64,000 nt of DNA from assembly GCA_949751835.1 (NCBI GenBank), contig CATKHK010000050.1, forward strand, positions 62,001 through 126,000. Reading direction: 5' to 3'. The position numbers were made by a program, and so were the translations under genes. Source of the DNA: Blepharisma japonicum. Lineage: Eukaryota; Ciliophora; Heterotrichea; Heterotrichida; Blepharismidae. Shown in pieces: positions 23,059 through 33,476 of this stretch (its first letter is position 1; each line of letters starts with the position of its first letter). The notes beneath the pieces are model-generated. The model worked only from the letters and a program-made list of their open reading frames with translations, searched no databases and was not told the DNA's origin.

Positions 23059-23826
23059 TTAACTGAAATTAAATACAATATACGAGCAATTCTTTCCTAA
23101 TTCTATCATGATTCTATTTGATTTTAATTCTGGTATTTTTATATTAACGAAATCGACTGCTTTTTTTGTAAATCTCTGGAGCATTGTCTTCAAAGTTGTA
23201 GAATATAGAAAAACAGCTGCAAAAGGAAGCATAAGCATAAAAAAAGAAAATTCCCAATATTCCACTTCAACGTATTCTAATATTATAATAAATAATGTAG
23301 TGAATATAAAACTCATCACTATTAATCCATAAAAAAATTTTCTAGCCATATTTAATCTGGCTATATATGGATTGGCAAATAACGAAAAATCAGTGCAAAA
23401 TTTTTGGATAATGTCTCGCTCATTGCTTTTCGATTTGCTTGGCTTATTCCCTCATTTCAAATAAATCTCAGAATCAATTGGTATTGGAACTTTTTTACAG
23501 CTAAAAGGCCAGAATCCAGAGCTAATAAAAATATCATAAATATAATCAGTCTCACCTATAATAGAACTATACGAACTCTCAGGAATTTTAATTCCATAAA
23601 TAGCCAGTCCAATTTTGCAATACGTTGCGGTGATTTTTTCTCAATTTCCATGCTTCTCTTGAGTATTTTCTGATCCATTTGTAATATTCAAAATCTCTTT
23701 CTGAGCGACGCTTGATTTTTCAATGCTCTCAACAAATTGAAGAGATTCGCCTTCCTCAGAAACTATTGTGAACAATTTTTTATCACTAATTTCTCTTGTA
23801 ATTTGTTCAGGAACCACAAAACTCAT
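23059..23826 (-). CDS. Unknown membrane protein with two C-terminal-half transmembrane segments, 255 aa
   Basis: No family recognised. The N-terminal about 155 residues are soluble and polar. Two hydrophobic stretches follow (about 165-183 and 192-212), separated by a short acidic turn (EYVEVEYWEF), then a 40-residue tail. This hairpin arrangement is seen in reticulon-like, TMEM and other families, and is not diagnostic. Two TGA codons read as Trp (after KHGN and in LKWGN) join the two halves into one frame. It is divergent from the E1-like gene, with only 35 bp between the two ATGs. Confidence 0.72.
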
Positions 23827-23861
23827 AAACAGTTTTAAACGAAATAAATTATTTTACATAA

Positions 23862-24653
23862 ATGGATCCTTTTGATAGACAAAAACGAATTCAAGGCTGA
23901 AAACAAGATTTAATTGATGAAGCTGTAGCTGTGTGCTTTGGAGTAGGAGGACTAGGTAGTGTTGTATCAATGAATTTGTGCAGAATGGGCGTTGGGAGGA
24001 TTATTTTAATAGACAAAGATATTGTTGAAATTCATAATTTAAATCGGCAGCTTTTATTTTCAATGAAAGATGTGGGTAGACCTAAAGTGTCCTCTGCAAA
24101 AGAAGCTTTAGAACTAGGTCACAATATAAGAAGCCAAATTGAAGAGCATCAAATTGATATTGTAGAGAAATGGTCAGATGTCCTCAGAATTATTCAAGGT
24201 GCAACAGTGATTTTTAATATGATTGATTATGGAGATTATTTTGACTATGCAGCTCAAAGTTTGGCTATAAAGCTTGGGATTCCTTTAATACAAGGAGGGA
24301 CTTTTGCTCAAAGCATGTGTGTGGAATATGTTACAGGCAAAGGTCAGCCTTGCTTATTATGTGGAAGTGATAATGCAAGAGAAGAAATCATTGATCAAAT
24401 TAGGCCTGAAATAATTTTGGAACTGGAAAATCTGAACTTTTTACCTAAAAACTCAAATCCAATTGGCCAATCTAATACTTATTTATGTGGAGCGTGTGGA
24501 ATGCTCATGACCGCCAAATATGGAGAGAGTATTATAAATTCTGAAGATGTTCAGATATCAAATAGAACTTTATTTTATGTCAACTCGATGGAAAGTGTCA
24601 ACTTTGGGATAGAGCCAAAGATTGGATGCAAGTTTTGCAAATATGATGTATAA
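23862..24653 (+). CDS. Compact E1-like (ThiF/MoeB fold) adenylyltransferase, 263 aa
   Basis: Adenylation domain that activates a ubiquitin-like protein or similar C-terminus with ATP. It shows PFDRQKRIQGW at the N-terminus, the nucleotide loop GVGGLGS (about 28-34), LIDKDIVEIHNLNRQLLF with the ATP-binding Arg, and VGRPKVSSAKE. The Zn site of this fold is visible as CLLC and CKFC; an additional CGAC pair is present. There is no large catalytic-Cys domain and no ubiquitin-fold domain, so it is single-domain like MoeB, TcdA or UBA5-core. The ATG at 23862 precedes one TGA (Trp in QGW). Partner protein unknown; the next gene downstream encodes an isolated ubiquitin-fold domain of Uba2 type. Confidence 0.85.
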
Positions 24654-24745
24654 AGAAGAAAATTAATGATAATATTTTAACAATAAAATATAATAGATAA
24701 ATTAATCTCAAAAATTAAATTATTTTTTATAGCTTAAAATAATAA

Positions 24746-25213
24746 ATGAAGCCTTTTCAAGAAACAAATCAAGAAAGAAAATTTTTTTTCAAATGCAAAT
24801 TATCAACGTTTTATTTAGAAACACTTGTAAATTCAATATTAAAAGATAGATTCAGTATGATAAATCCGTCAATAAGTTGCGATAGCTGCTATTATTATGA
24901 GAGCGGTGATGGACTTGACAGTTCTGAAATAAGCATATATAATGATAATTTAAGGCAAACATTGAAGGGCCTAGGATTATCAAATGGCTCCTGTGTTCAT
25001 TGCAATGACTTTGACAAAGATGGCTCAATAATTTTAGAGCTTTTGGATTCCAATGAAGAATCATTTCAGATGAATGAAGCATTGATATTAAGTGAAAACA
25101 AGCTAAAACAGCAAAAAATTACAGAAAACCAAGAGAATGAAATAATTGGATCCCTAAAAAGAAAAAAGGACCTTTCTCATGAAATAGGTATCAAGCTAAG
25201 AAAGTTAATGTAA
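24746..25213 (+). CDS. Stand-alone Uba2-type ubiquitin-fold domain protein, 155 aa
   Basis: The sequence resembles only the C-terminal ubiquitin-fold domain (UFD) and tail of the SUMO-activating enzyme subunit Uba2/SAE2. The helix LETLVNSILKDRFSMINPSI matches the Uba2 pattern xTLxxKIVKEKFxMVxPDV. The later stretch LRQTLKGLGLSNGS...NDFDKDGSIILELL matches the Uba2 strand-turn region FGIRNGSxLxxDDFxQDxTLxINIL. The tail is basic (GSLKRKKDL), as in Uba2. Two TAA stops stand directly before the ATG, so it is not a 3' piece of a longer frame through a simple intron. The UFD normally recruits the E2 Ubc9. In this window it exists without adenylation or Cys domains. Confidence 0.65.
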   Translation: MKPFQETNQERKFFFKCKLSTFYLETLVNSILKDRFSMINPSISCDSCYYYESGDGLDSSEISIYNDNLRQTLKGLGLSNGSCVHCNDFDKDGSIILELLDSNEESFQMNEALILSENKLKQQKITENQENEIIGSLKRKKDLSHEIGIKLRKLM

Positions 25214-25302
25214 AATTTTAATTGAGGTCAATTAATTCTTAAGCAAAAAACAGCTTACTTATATATTACCCAGCATTCTAATTAACCAAAAAATTCAAAT
25301 TT

Positions 25303-25373
25303 AAAGAAGTGATCAGGATTATTACTATCTAAACTTGGCTGCACTATTTACTGGTATATCCGATCACTTTCTT
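25303..25373. repeat. Imperfect inverted repeat upstream of CCT3
   Basis: Arms aaagaagtgatc (25303-25314) and gatcactttctt (25362-25373) pair at 10 of 12 positions across a 47-nt loop, 56-126 nt before the CCT3 ATG. It could be a protein-binding palindrome (core GTGATC/GATCAC) or chance. Confidence 0.35.
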
Positions 25374-25428
25374 TCATAAACTACACCAAAACACCAAAAT
25401 TTAATATTAATGCATTACTTATAATAAA

Positions 25429-27078
25429 ATGCTGCCTGGGAACCAAGCTCCTGTGATTGTTCTTAACCAGAACACTCAGCGTGAAGAAGGCAAAAAGGCC
25501 CAGCTAGCCAACATCCGAGCTGCAAAAGCTGTCGCCGACATCATTAGAACCACTCTCGGTCCAAAATCCATGCTGAAAATGCTTCTTGATCCAATGGGTG
25601 GAATAGTTCTAACAAATGACGGCAACGCTATCCTAAGAGAAATTGATGTGAAGCACCCTGCAGCAAAAACAATGATCGACCTTAGCCGCACCCAAGACGA
25701 AGAAGTAGGAGATGGTACAACTTCAGTCATCATCCTTGCTGGCGAGCTCATGGGAGTCTCAGAGCCTTTCCTCACCCAAAAAATCCACCCAATCAATGTG
25801 GTAAGTGCTTACTTCAAAGCCTTAGAATCAGCATTAAAAGCAGCAGAATCCATTTCAAAGCTCGTTTCAATAGAAGACAAAGAAACCCTTTCAGTCATCG
25901 CACAAAGCTGCATTGGGACCAAATTTTCCAGCAGATGGGGAAACCTGATTGTTGACTTGGCTACCGAAGCAGTAAAAACTGTCTACATCAATAACAACGG
26001 AAAGGTAGAAGTTGATGTCAAAAGATATGCAAAAATCGAAAAAATCCCTGGAGGAGACATTGAAGAATCTAGAGTGCTGAGAGGAGTGATGTTTAATAAA
26101 GATGTAACCCATCCAAAAATGAGGAGGTTTATTGAGAACCCAAGAGTCATTTTACTTGATTGCCCACTTGAGTATAAAAAGGCTGAGTCCATGACTAATG
26201 TGGAAATGACAAAGGAAGAAGATTTTAACACACTTTTGAGACTTGAAGAGGAAGAAGTTGAGAAACTTTGCCAAGCCATCATGCGCCTTAATCCTGACGT
26301 CGTTATCACTGAAAAAGGAGTTTCTGACTTAGCTCAACATTATTTCTTAAAACAAAATATTTCAGTTATTAGAAGAATCAGAAAGACAGACAACAATAGA
26401 ATTGCCAGAGTCAGCGGTGCCACAATTGTAAACAGACCTGAAGAGCTGCAAGAAAGTGATGTAGGAACAAAATGCCATAGGTTTGAAATCAAGCTTATAG
26501 GAGACGAATATTACACCTTTATGGAAGAATGTGAAGACCCTAAAGCTTGCTCTATCTTACTTAGAGGAGCAACCAAAGATGTCCTCAATGAAATTGAAAG
26601 AAATATGCACGATGCAATGTCAGTTGCTAGAAACGTTATAATTGAGCCAAAACTTGTCCCAGGCGGTGGAGCTGTTGAAATGCACGTTGCCAATGAACTC
26701 ACAAAAATCGGTAGAACCATTGAAGGAATTGAGCAGCTACCTTTCCAAGCAGTAGCTCAAGCATTTGAAATCATTGCAAGAACATTAGCTCAAAACTGTG
26801 GCTGCAATGTAGTTAGAATCGTGACTGAATTAAGGGCAAAACATGCTGAAGATAACGCAGATGCGCCATTCTGGGGAATTGACGGCAATTCTGGAAAACT
26901 TGCTGATATGAGAGTTGTAGGAGTTTGGGAACCTTTGGCTGTAAAGAAACAGACTTTTAAGACTGCAATTGAGGCAGCTTGTATGCTTTTGAGGATTGAT
27001 GAAGTCGTTAGTGGGATCTCTAAGCCTGAGAAAAAGAGCGGACCAGTCGCAGCTGCCCCTGAAGAAATGGAAGCTTAA
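25429..27078 (+). CDS. CCT3: T-complex protein 1 subunit gamma, 549 aa
   Basis: One of the eight subunits of the cytosolic chaperonin TRiC/CCT, which folds actin and tubulin. Group II chaperonin signatures are clear: LGPKSMLKMLLDPMGG, LTNDGNAILREI, the ATPase motif VGDGTTS, and GGGAVEMHVA near the C-terminal third. VLNQNTQREEGKKAQ at the N-terminus and the surrounding residues match the gamma subunit rather than other subunits. Length is normal for the family. The codons are notably GC-richer than the neighbours and all three Trp use TGG, consistent with high expression. No intron seen. Confidence 0.96.
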   Translation: MLPGNQAPVIVLNQNTQREEGKKAQLANIRAAKAVADIIRTTLGPKSMLKMLLDPMGGIVLTNDGNAILREIDVKHPAAKTMIDLSRTQDEEVGDGTTSVIILAGELMGVSEPFLTQKIHPINVVSAYFKALESALKAAESISKLVSIEDKETLSVIAQSCIGTKFSSRWGNLIVDLATEAVKTVYINNNGKVEVDVKRYAKIEKIPGGDIEESRVLRGVMFNKDVTHPKMRRFIENPRVILLDCPLEYKKAESMTNVEMTKEEDFNTLLRLEEEEVEKLCQAIMRLNPDVVITEKGVSDLAQHYFLKQNISVIRRIRKTDNNRIARVSGATIVNRPEELQESDVGTKCHRFEIKLIGDEYYTFMEECEDPKACSILLRGATKDVLNEIERNMHDAMSVARNVIIEPKLVPGGGAVEMHVANELTKIGRTIEGIEQLPFQAVAQAFEIIARTLAQNCGCNVVRIVTELRAKHAEDNADAPFWGIDGNSGKLADMRVVGVWEPLAVKKQTFKTAIEAACMLLRIDEVVSGISKPEKKSGPVAAAPEEMEA

Positions 27079-27172
27079 GATAATGAATAACCATTTAGTA
27101 TTTCATATGGCTGAAAAATAGTCCACTAGATAATTAATAATATTAAGAGCCAATTGTGGGAACTAGCTTACT

Positions 27173-28414
27173 TTAAAGTTTTGGCTTGGGGTTTAGAAGT
27201 TCAACTGTCTTATTGCAAATTTTCTTGATGTCTTTTAAAGGAACGTCTTTATGTAGTGGCAAATAAACCAATTTTTCGAACATATCTATGGCATTTTTAG
27301 GTTGTGCATAGCTATCCCCAATTGGTGCTTCTACACAATTCAATTGAGAAATTCCTTTATAAGCATCAATTCCAGCTTTGTTTAAGTCTTTATATGCTTT
27401 CAAGGTCTCATCAGCCATAATTGGATAAAGTCAGTAGGTTCTATCTCTTTGTGCATACCCAGGAACAGTTACTCCTCCAGCAGTTAAAATATCAGTCCCT
27501 TCCTGGATCCCTCTATTCAGCTTAAAAAACTTTTCCGCGTTAAAAATAGCCAGTCTTCTATACATAAAAGATAGCATAGCTGCACATGGCTGATATCTAT
27601 ATACTTCTAATCCTTTCCCTGGTGGAAACCCTCTCATAAGCCCAACCACTCTTTTTTTGTAATCAAAGCCTATTTTCATTAGAGGAGGTCTCAGTACATG
27701 GTTGAGTCCTTGCCAATTTAAATAAATAAGCCCTGCTGAATATTTCAACACTTTTTTGCAATAAGTTTTAGTTGGTTGCACAGGGTATGACTGATGAATC
27801 CTTTTAATCTGGCTTAGCAGCTGTGGGTTATTCCTTATAATCATAACAGCGCCTTGAAAAGCAGTTGCTGTTTTTATAGGCCCAAAGCTAAAAACTGTTA
27901 CATCAGCGCTAGGATCTCCTGAGAAATTCCTTCCACAGAACCCTTCTGCACAATCTTCAAATAATGGGATGTTATGCTTCTTTGCGACTCTTGAAATTTC
28001 AGTAAGGGAGTATCTGGTGCCATATGTTTCAGCAATGATAATTAGACCAGTTTTTTTGGTAATGGCAGCTTCTACTCTTTCAGGGGTAGTTTGCAATGTG
28101 CTAATATCGATGTCAACTGGTACAGGGATATATCCATACTTTCTCACAATTCTAACCATCTCTGGGATGTTGATGGCTGACATAATGATTTCTGTACCAA
28201 TTGGAAGGTTCAAAGCTTGGAGATAAAGATCAAACGCAGATCGCACACATAAAGTAATTATTACATTGCCTTCAGCTGAGAATAAACGTGAAATTTTTGG
28301 GATTAATTGGTTTGAGGTTTCAGAAGTATAGATTGCCCGCTTCATTGCCCTGAACCATTCCGCCCAGGTACAATCAATGCTGAGACAAGCATATGGATAG
28401 ACTCTTTGAAACAT
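27173..28414 (-). CDS. DegT/DnrJ/EryC1/StrS-type PLP-dependent protein, 413 aa
   Basis: Fold-type I PLP enzyme of the sugar aminotransferase class. It shows ITLCVRSAFDLYLQAL (cofactor-binding start), EIIMSAINIPEMVRIV, VPVDIDISTLQTTPERVE, LIIIAETYGTR, and PLFEDCAEGFCG with the Asp that contacts the PLP ring. VFSFGPIKTATAFQGAVMI carries the presumed Schiff-base Lys in GPIKT. These enzymes are mainly bacterial and make amino sugars for glycans. The C-terminal 80 residues (from MADETLKAY) follow in frame through a TGA Trp codon and look like the normal C-terminal helix bundle. Substrate unknown. It is convergent with CCT3, with a 94-bp spacer. Confidence 0.8.
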
Positions 28415-28848
28415 ATTGCTTTCCTATTTATTGCAGATTAAAATAAGTTAGGGTTATTATTCAATAATGGGCTATTTATTTAAACCTAGTTTTATGATAA
28501 AAGGGAAAAAATATTAAATTTTCAAATAAATAAGAATAAAAGGATATAAATAAAAATTTTAATTAGGATTTTAAGAAAATTATTATAAAATTTATGATTA
28601 TATTTGATAAAAAACTATTCTTTATATATTAGACTCTCTTATTTAAATCATTTAGCGTGCTTATTAATTTTAAAGCTTATGTTAAATTAAGATATTAAAG
28701 ATTTTAAAATCGTATTAATATTTATCTGATAATATTTTTAGTTTATTAATAAGACTTTAAAAAATGACCATGAAATTGGAAAATTGGAAAACCCTTAATC
28801 ATATTTCTAAACTAGACATTATAAGACGAATATAAGAAATAATCCTCA
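28415..28848. other. Very AT-rich spacer (434 bp)
   Basis: Contains the promoter of the DegT-type gene and the 3' end of the helicase gene. No ORF, hairpin or repeat that I would support. Confidence 0.6.
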
Positions 28849-30897
28849 CTATTCTAAATTTGACAATTTTAACGTTTTTGTTTCATCTTCCTCTTCTTCA
28901 GAATCGCCATTATGTGATCTCTTTTCTCCTGAATCCAAATTAAAAAGTGGATCATTCGAAAACTCAAAATCTGAGTCTATTTCAAAATCACCTATCCCAA
29001 TTTTGCATGTAGGATTCATTAAGCCTTCTAGAGCTTCATTCTCATTCCCATCGAGAGCGCTTACAATCACAGTCAACTTCGAGTGTATCTTTGGTCATAT
29101 ATACTCATCTAAAGTTCCAGGCCCAAACAAATAATGAATATTAACCACTTTTTGCTGCCCTAACCTATGAACTCTATCTTCAGCTTGTATCATAAAGCCA
29201 GGTGTCCACACCATTTCAGCCATTACCACAATAGATGCAGCTGTCAGTGTAATTCCTTGCCCTGCTGCCAAAATCCCTAAAATAGCAACTCTGCAGTCTT
29301 TGACATTTTGAAAAGTATTGACACCTTTATGTCTTTGCTCTTGATTAGTACTCCCATCAATCCTAATATACCCAGTTTTTTCCTTTTCTACTTGGTCTTG
29401 TATAGCGTCAAGCATTTCAATGTGATGTCCAAAGATTATAAACTTGCACTCACTTTGTATTAAATAACTGACATAATCGCAAACTCCTTTCATTTTGGCT
29501 CTTGCTGTTAAACTATATGCCTTAGTTAAAAATAAATCCCCTTCAGTTTTTTCTTCACCTAATTCTGAAGGTTCTTTTGCTTTTTTCTTCATATCATAAT
29601 AAGATTTTCTTATCTTTTGGCAATGCTCATTCACAACTGGAATTTCTACTTTTTGTCTAATTTTTTCAGGTAATTGGGAGAGGACGTCTGATTTGAGTCT
29701 TCTAATCATGATTGTGCTCGATATTAAGACATGCAGCTCTCTCATATGAGAAGCTCCAGAGTAGTCCATTCGTTTGAAAATTATTTTTGGATCGCAATAT
29801 CTTTCTGCAAATGCTCTAAAGCTTGGGAAAATATCAGGACGAATACACGATAATTGTGTAAAAAGCTCTGCTGGCCTTGATAAAACTGGAGTGCCACTTA
29901 GCAGAATAGCCCTTTTTGCTTTTTGGATGAATGGGACTAAAAATTTTGTTCGTTTTGCATTAAAATTTTTTAGATAGTGTGATTCATCTGCTATGATGAC
30001 GTTAAAAGATTTTTCAACTAATACAGATTCAATGTTAGTTGCAAGTGTATATGAGATTATTCATATTTTTGCATTTGATTTGCAATTCTTGCTGTTTTGG
30101 ATCACATTAAAATCTTTGGGTGTTAAATTTGGGACTCATTTTAAAAATTCATCCCTCCAATTCAGTTTAACTGATGAAGGGCATATCACTAATACTGGCC
30201 ATTCATCTTCATAGCATGCCGCTATGGAGACTCCTTGTATTGTTTTACCTACGCCCATTTCATCGCCTATTAAAACTCTTCCATAGCGTTCTAATGCAAA
30301 TATCACCCCTTCTCTTTGAAAAGGATACAGCTTATTAATAAAATTTTCACCTAAGCTTTCTATCGTCCTTTCGCTTTCCAATTCATATTTATGAGGACAT
30401 TTCTTGCAAAAAGCTATTTTTGGGCTAAGCAATCCTTTAGTTATGAACTCTGGAAGTTCTTTAAATGTCAGCTTATTTATTGATCTTGCTTTGTCTCTGA
30501 ATTCTTGGTACTTATCAATAGAAATCACTCAGCCGCTTTGCTCTTTATTAAATTCACCTCCAGAAGAAACGATAGCAGTTCTAAGATTTTTAGAAGCAAA
30601 CACACTTGTTTTCATTAATAACTCATCTTTTGAAAATAATTCAATTGAAACTGTATTTTTACGCTCTTCCTCTATAATATCCTGATCACTTTGTTCAAAA
30701 TTCAGTTTCGCTTGCTTCATTTTTCGCTCTGGGCTTGGCACACTATTTGAAGTTTTATGGCTCTGGATAAATTGCGCCTTCCTCTTAAGTGCTTCTTCTC
30801 TTTTCTTCATTAAATTTGCAAGTCTTTCAGGAGTCAATTCACTATTCTGTGGCTTATTTTTTTGAAGTTCTATGTTTGCATTGGATTTTTCTGACAT
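28849..30897 (-). CDS. SMARCAL1-like SNF2 annealing helicase, 682 aa
   Basis: DNA-dependent ATPase of the SMARCAL1/ZRANB3 group, which remodels stalled replication forks. Helicase motifs: LYPFQREGVIFAL (Q motif), GDEMGVGKTIQG (Walker A, about 211-222), ADESHYLKN (motif II), LLSGTPVLSRP, FGHHIEMLDAI, RIDGSTNQEQR, and VHRLGQQKVVNIHYLF (motif VI). The end (DEYIWPKIHSKL) matches the SMARCAL1 C-terminus. Near the N-terminus, LTPERLANLMKKREEALKRK (residues 21-40) resembles the RPA-binding motif that begins human SMARCAL1. I cannot recognise a full HARP domain in the short linker before the helicase. Several TGA (Trp) codons are crossed. Divergent from the next gene with 71 bp between starts. Confidence 0.9.
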
Positions 30898-30968
30898 TGA
30901 TATATATGATCCCCAATTTACATCTAAAAATCCTTCATATTTTTTGAAAAAGATAATCTTATCTGATA

Positions 30969-31544
30969 ATGGCTAAAGCAAGAATGGAATATTCTGATGA
31001 TGACTTTGAAGAGGACGAAAAACTTGCAAAGCGAGCTCAAAAGGAAAAAGAGGCAAAAGAGAAAAAAGATAAGGAGCTTGAAGAAAGGAAAAAGAAGAGA
31101 GAAATAAGGGAACAAGAAATTAAGGAATATGAAAAGTGGATTAATGGTAAAAATGCGAAACCTGAAAAAGTGCCTGAGAAGACTAAAGAAGAAAAAGAGA
31201 GAAAAAAGCGAAGAAAGGAACTAAATGAGATACTTGACAACTTAAAGAAGATTGATAAGGATATTAATCCAAATCATAAGAAAAAGGAAGAAACCGTTTG
31301 GGATTATAATAATTATAACTATAATGAAGAAGAAAACGAAGTCAAACAAGTGCCAAAAAAAGAGCATCCAGTGGCATGGGATAGATATTCATTGCATACA
31401 GTGTCAAAGCTGAAGTATCCAGCTGTAAAGGATAACTGCAAACCTAAGCCTGCTCAAAGCTTTGCAAAGCCCCAGAAATATACTAATTATAATCTTTCAA
31501 TTCAGCTCATGAAAGCTAAAGCCTTAAAAGCCGCAGTCAATTAA
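30969..31544 (+). CDS. Lys/Glu-rich helical protein, 191 aa
   Basis: No family recognised. The first 100 residues are almost entirely charged (runs of E and K) and predicted to be a single helix or coiled coil. A short Asn/Tyr stretch follows (WDYNNYNYNEEENE), then a less charged C-terminal third (PVAWDRYSLHTVSKLKYP). No internal TGA. The open frame on the opposite strand here is a shadow of the repetitive codons. Confidence 0.72.
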   Translation: MAKARMEYSDDDFEEDEKLAKRAQKEKEAKEKKDKELEERKKKREIREQEIKEYEKWINGKNAKPEKVPEKTKEEKERKKRRKELNEILDNLKKIDKDINPNHKKKEETVWDYNNYNYNEEENEVKQVPKKEHPVAWDRYSLHTVSKLKYPAVKDNCKPKPAQSFAKPQKYTNYNLSIQLMKAKALKAAVN

Positions 31545-31616
31545 AAGCATTTGGTTCTATAAAAACAACTTAATTTAATCGATTTTACAATTCAATACAA
31601 AATCTTTTTTAGTTTA

Positions 31617-33447
31617 TTAAGATTCAATTAGCTGAGTTGAATTCGAATGCTTTCCAATTTTCCTTGCAGTGAGCTTAATTTGGAAGCTTGGGTTTTGAAT
31701 TATTTGTTCATCCATGCTCACTTTATATAAGTGGTTAGTAGTTTGTCCTCGAAGAAGAGTAATTTTATTTACAGAACTCACCTTTGGAATAATTGAATTA
31801 TTTTCATCAGAAAACCATTGGTGCTTCATGGCTTCTTTTGCAGTGATTCTTTTATTGGGATCCCATTCAAAGCATCTTAATACCAATTCAATAAAATCTG
31901 CATCAGCCCCTCTCAATATTTCTCTTATATTTTTGGTTCCTGGGTATCTTTTCTTCCCTCTGGAATTAGTGACAATCTTCGGCTCATTATTTGAGCTGAA
32001 AAACAGCTTTTTCCTTGTCGATCTCAATAATAAATCATCGCTAGGCAATCCTAGCATTTCCATCATTAATAATAGCTGCTCAGCTTCATTTTCGCCAGGA
32101 AAAATTGGCCTTCCTATATAAAGTTCAACTAAAATACACCCAAAACTCCACATATCAATCGCAGGAGTATAAGGAATTCCTAATATTATTTCAGGAGCAC
32201 GATAAAATCTGCTTTGAATATATGTATACAATTGTTTATCAGTAAAGCAGGATGAGCCAAAATCAATAATTTTTATGCTAGATCTATTCGAATATTTTAA
32301 TAAAATATTTTCAGGTTTTAAATCACAATGGACAATTTGATTTTTTTCTAGGAGCTTAAGGGCTTTAAGAATCTGAATCCCAAACCGGCGGATGAGGGAG
32401 AACGATAACCCTTGGAAATTGTTTAATTTTAGGAACTCGTAAAGATTATTACCAAGTAGCTCAAAAGTCATACACTAAATAGAAAATTACAGCATGATGT
32501 CTGAAGGTAAAATAGCTTTCTATATGGACAACGTTATGCTTATCTTTCTCATCCTTTTTCCTTAAAAACTTCAAAACTTCTATTTCAACTTCTGCCTGCT
32601 TTTGAAATTTTGCTTTACTTTTAATTATTTTGAGGGCGAGGAGATTTTTCCTTTTATGGTCATATACTTTTAAAACCTGCCCAAAGCTGCCTTTTCCTAT
32701 TCTATCAATTATTTCATATCTATAAGCAATATGATCACACATCACTATTTCATAATCTCCACTTTCATTGTCATAGCCATAATTAAAACGAGATTTTGGG
32801 TTAGGCTTGATTTTTTTTGAATTTAGCCCGATGTAATAAATATTCGTGTATTTTAAAATTTCTCCTTGTTCATACTCAGTTAATTTATCTTTAAAAAGTT
32901 TCAAAATAGTTCCAGGGGTTGCAGGCAATTCAACGGTTTCCCACACAGTCTTTTCATTCCTCGAAGTATTATTGCTTGACTGACTTCTTTCAAGCGATAT
33001 AGACGAAGCTGAATTTTCATTTTTCATTAATGATACCTCTTTAGAAGATAATGGTCTTGTAATGAAATTTATCGTTTTTATCTGAGCAGAACTTGTACTG
33101 GCTGATGCATTATGAATAGAAGCATTTGTATTTGAAATTTGCGCATCTATTTTGGTGCTTAATGATGGGTTGTGGATGGTTTTGCCTAGGTTCATTAGTG
33201 GGTTTACTTTTATTTTAGGTTGGACTGTTTGGACGGTGGAGGCCGTTTTCTTAGGTTTTAAGCTGGAATTTAGGAATAAAGAAGGCTTAGAAATTTTTGA
33301 ATTGTTGTGGGCTGGGGAATTCATGCTGAAAGTTTTATATTTGCTTGAGCTCGCACGCGTTGTGCTTGGCCTCAAGGTGATTTTTCCTTGCATTTTATCC
33401 GTTTTGGGAGTTTCAGGCTGATTTTTTGTAAACCTCAACATTGCCAT
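31617..33447 (-). CDS. DYRK2-like (class II DYRK) protein kinase, 604 aa, one intron
   Basis: Ser/Thr/Tyr kinase of the CMGC group. The N-terminal 180 residues are Ser-rich and disordered. A NAPA-like region and DH box follow (LTEYEQGEILKYTNIYYIGL, YGYDNESGDYEI, CDHIAYRYEI), which is specific to class II DYRKs. The kinase domain starts at about 244: GKGSFGQV, ALKIIKSK, HCDLKPENILL, IIDFGSSC, and the autophosphorylated YxY in LYTYIQSRFYRAPE. A 16-nt intron at 32475-32490 restores the frame between RHHA and CMTFELLGNNLYEF. The start lies 29 bp from the ATG of the divergent EF-hand gene. DYRK2-type kinases act in cell-cycle, proteostasis and cilium-related phosphorylation; the specific role here is unknown. 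Confidence 0.93.
32475..32490 (-). other. 16-nt intron in DYRK gene
   Basis: Transcript sense gtaattttctatttag. Phase 0. It is the only 16-nt intron found and it shifts the frame if retained, so the two halves of the kinase lie in different frames in the genomic DNA. Confidence 0.94.
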
Positions 33448-33476
33448 AGCTAATAAAATGTAATATATATATAAAT

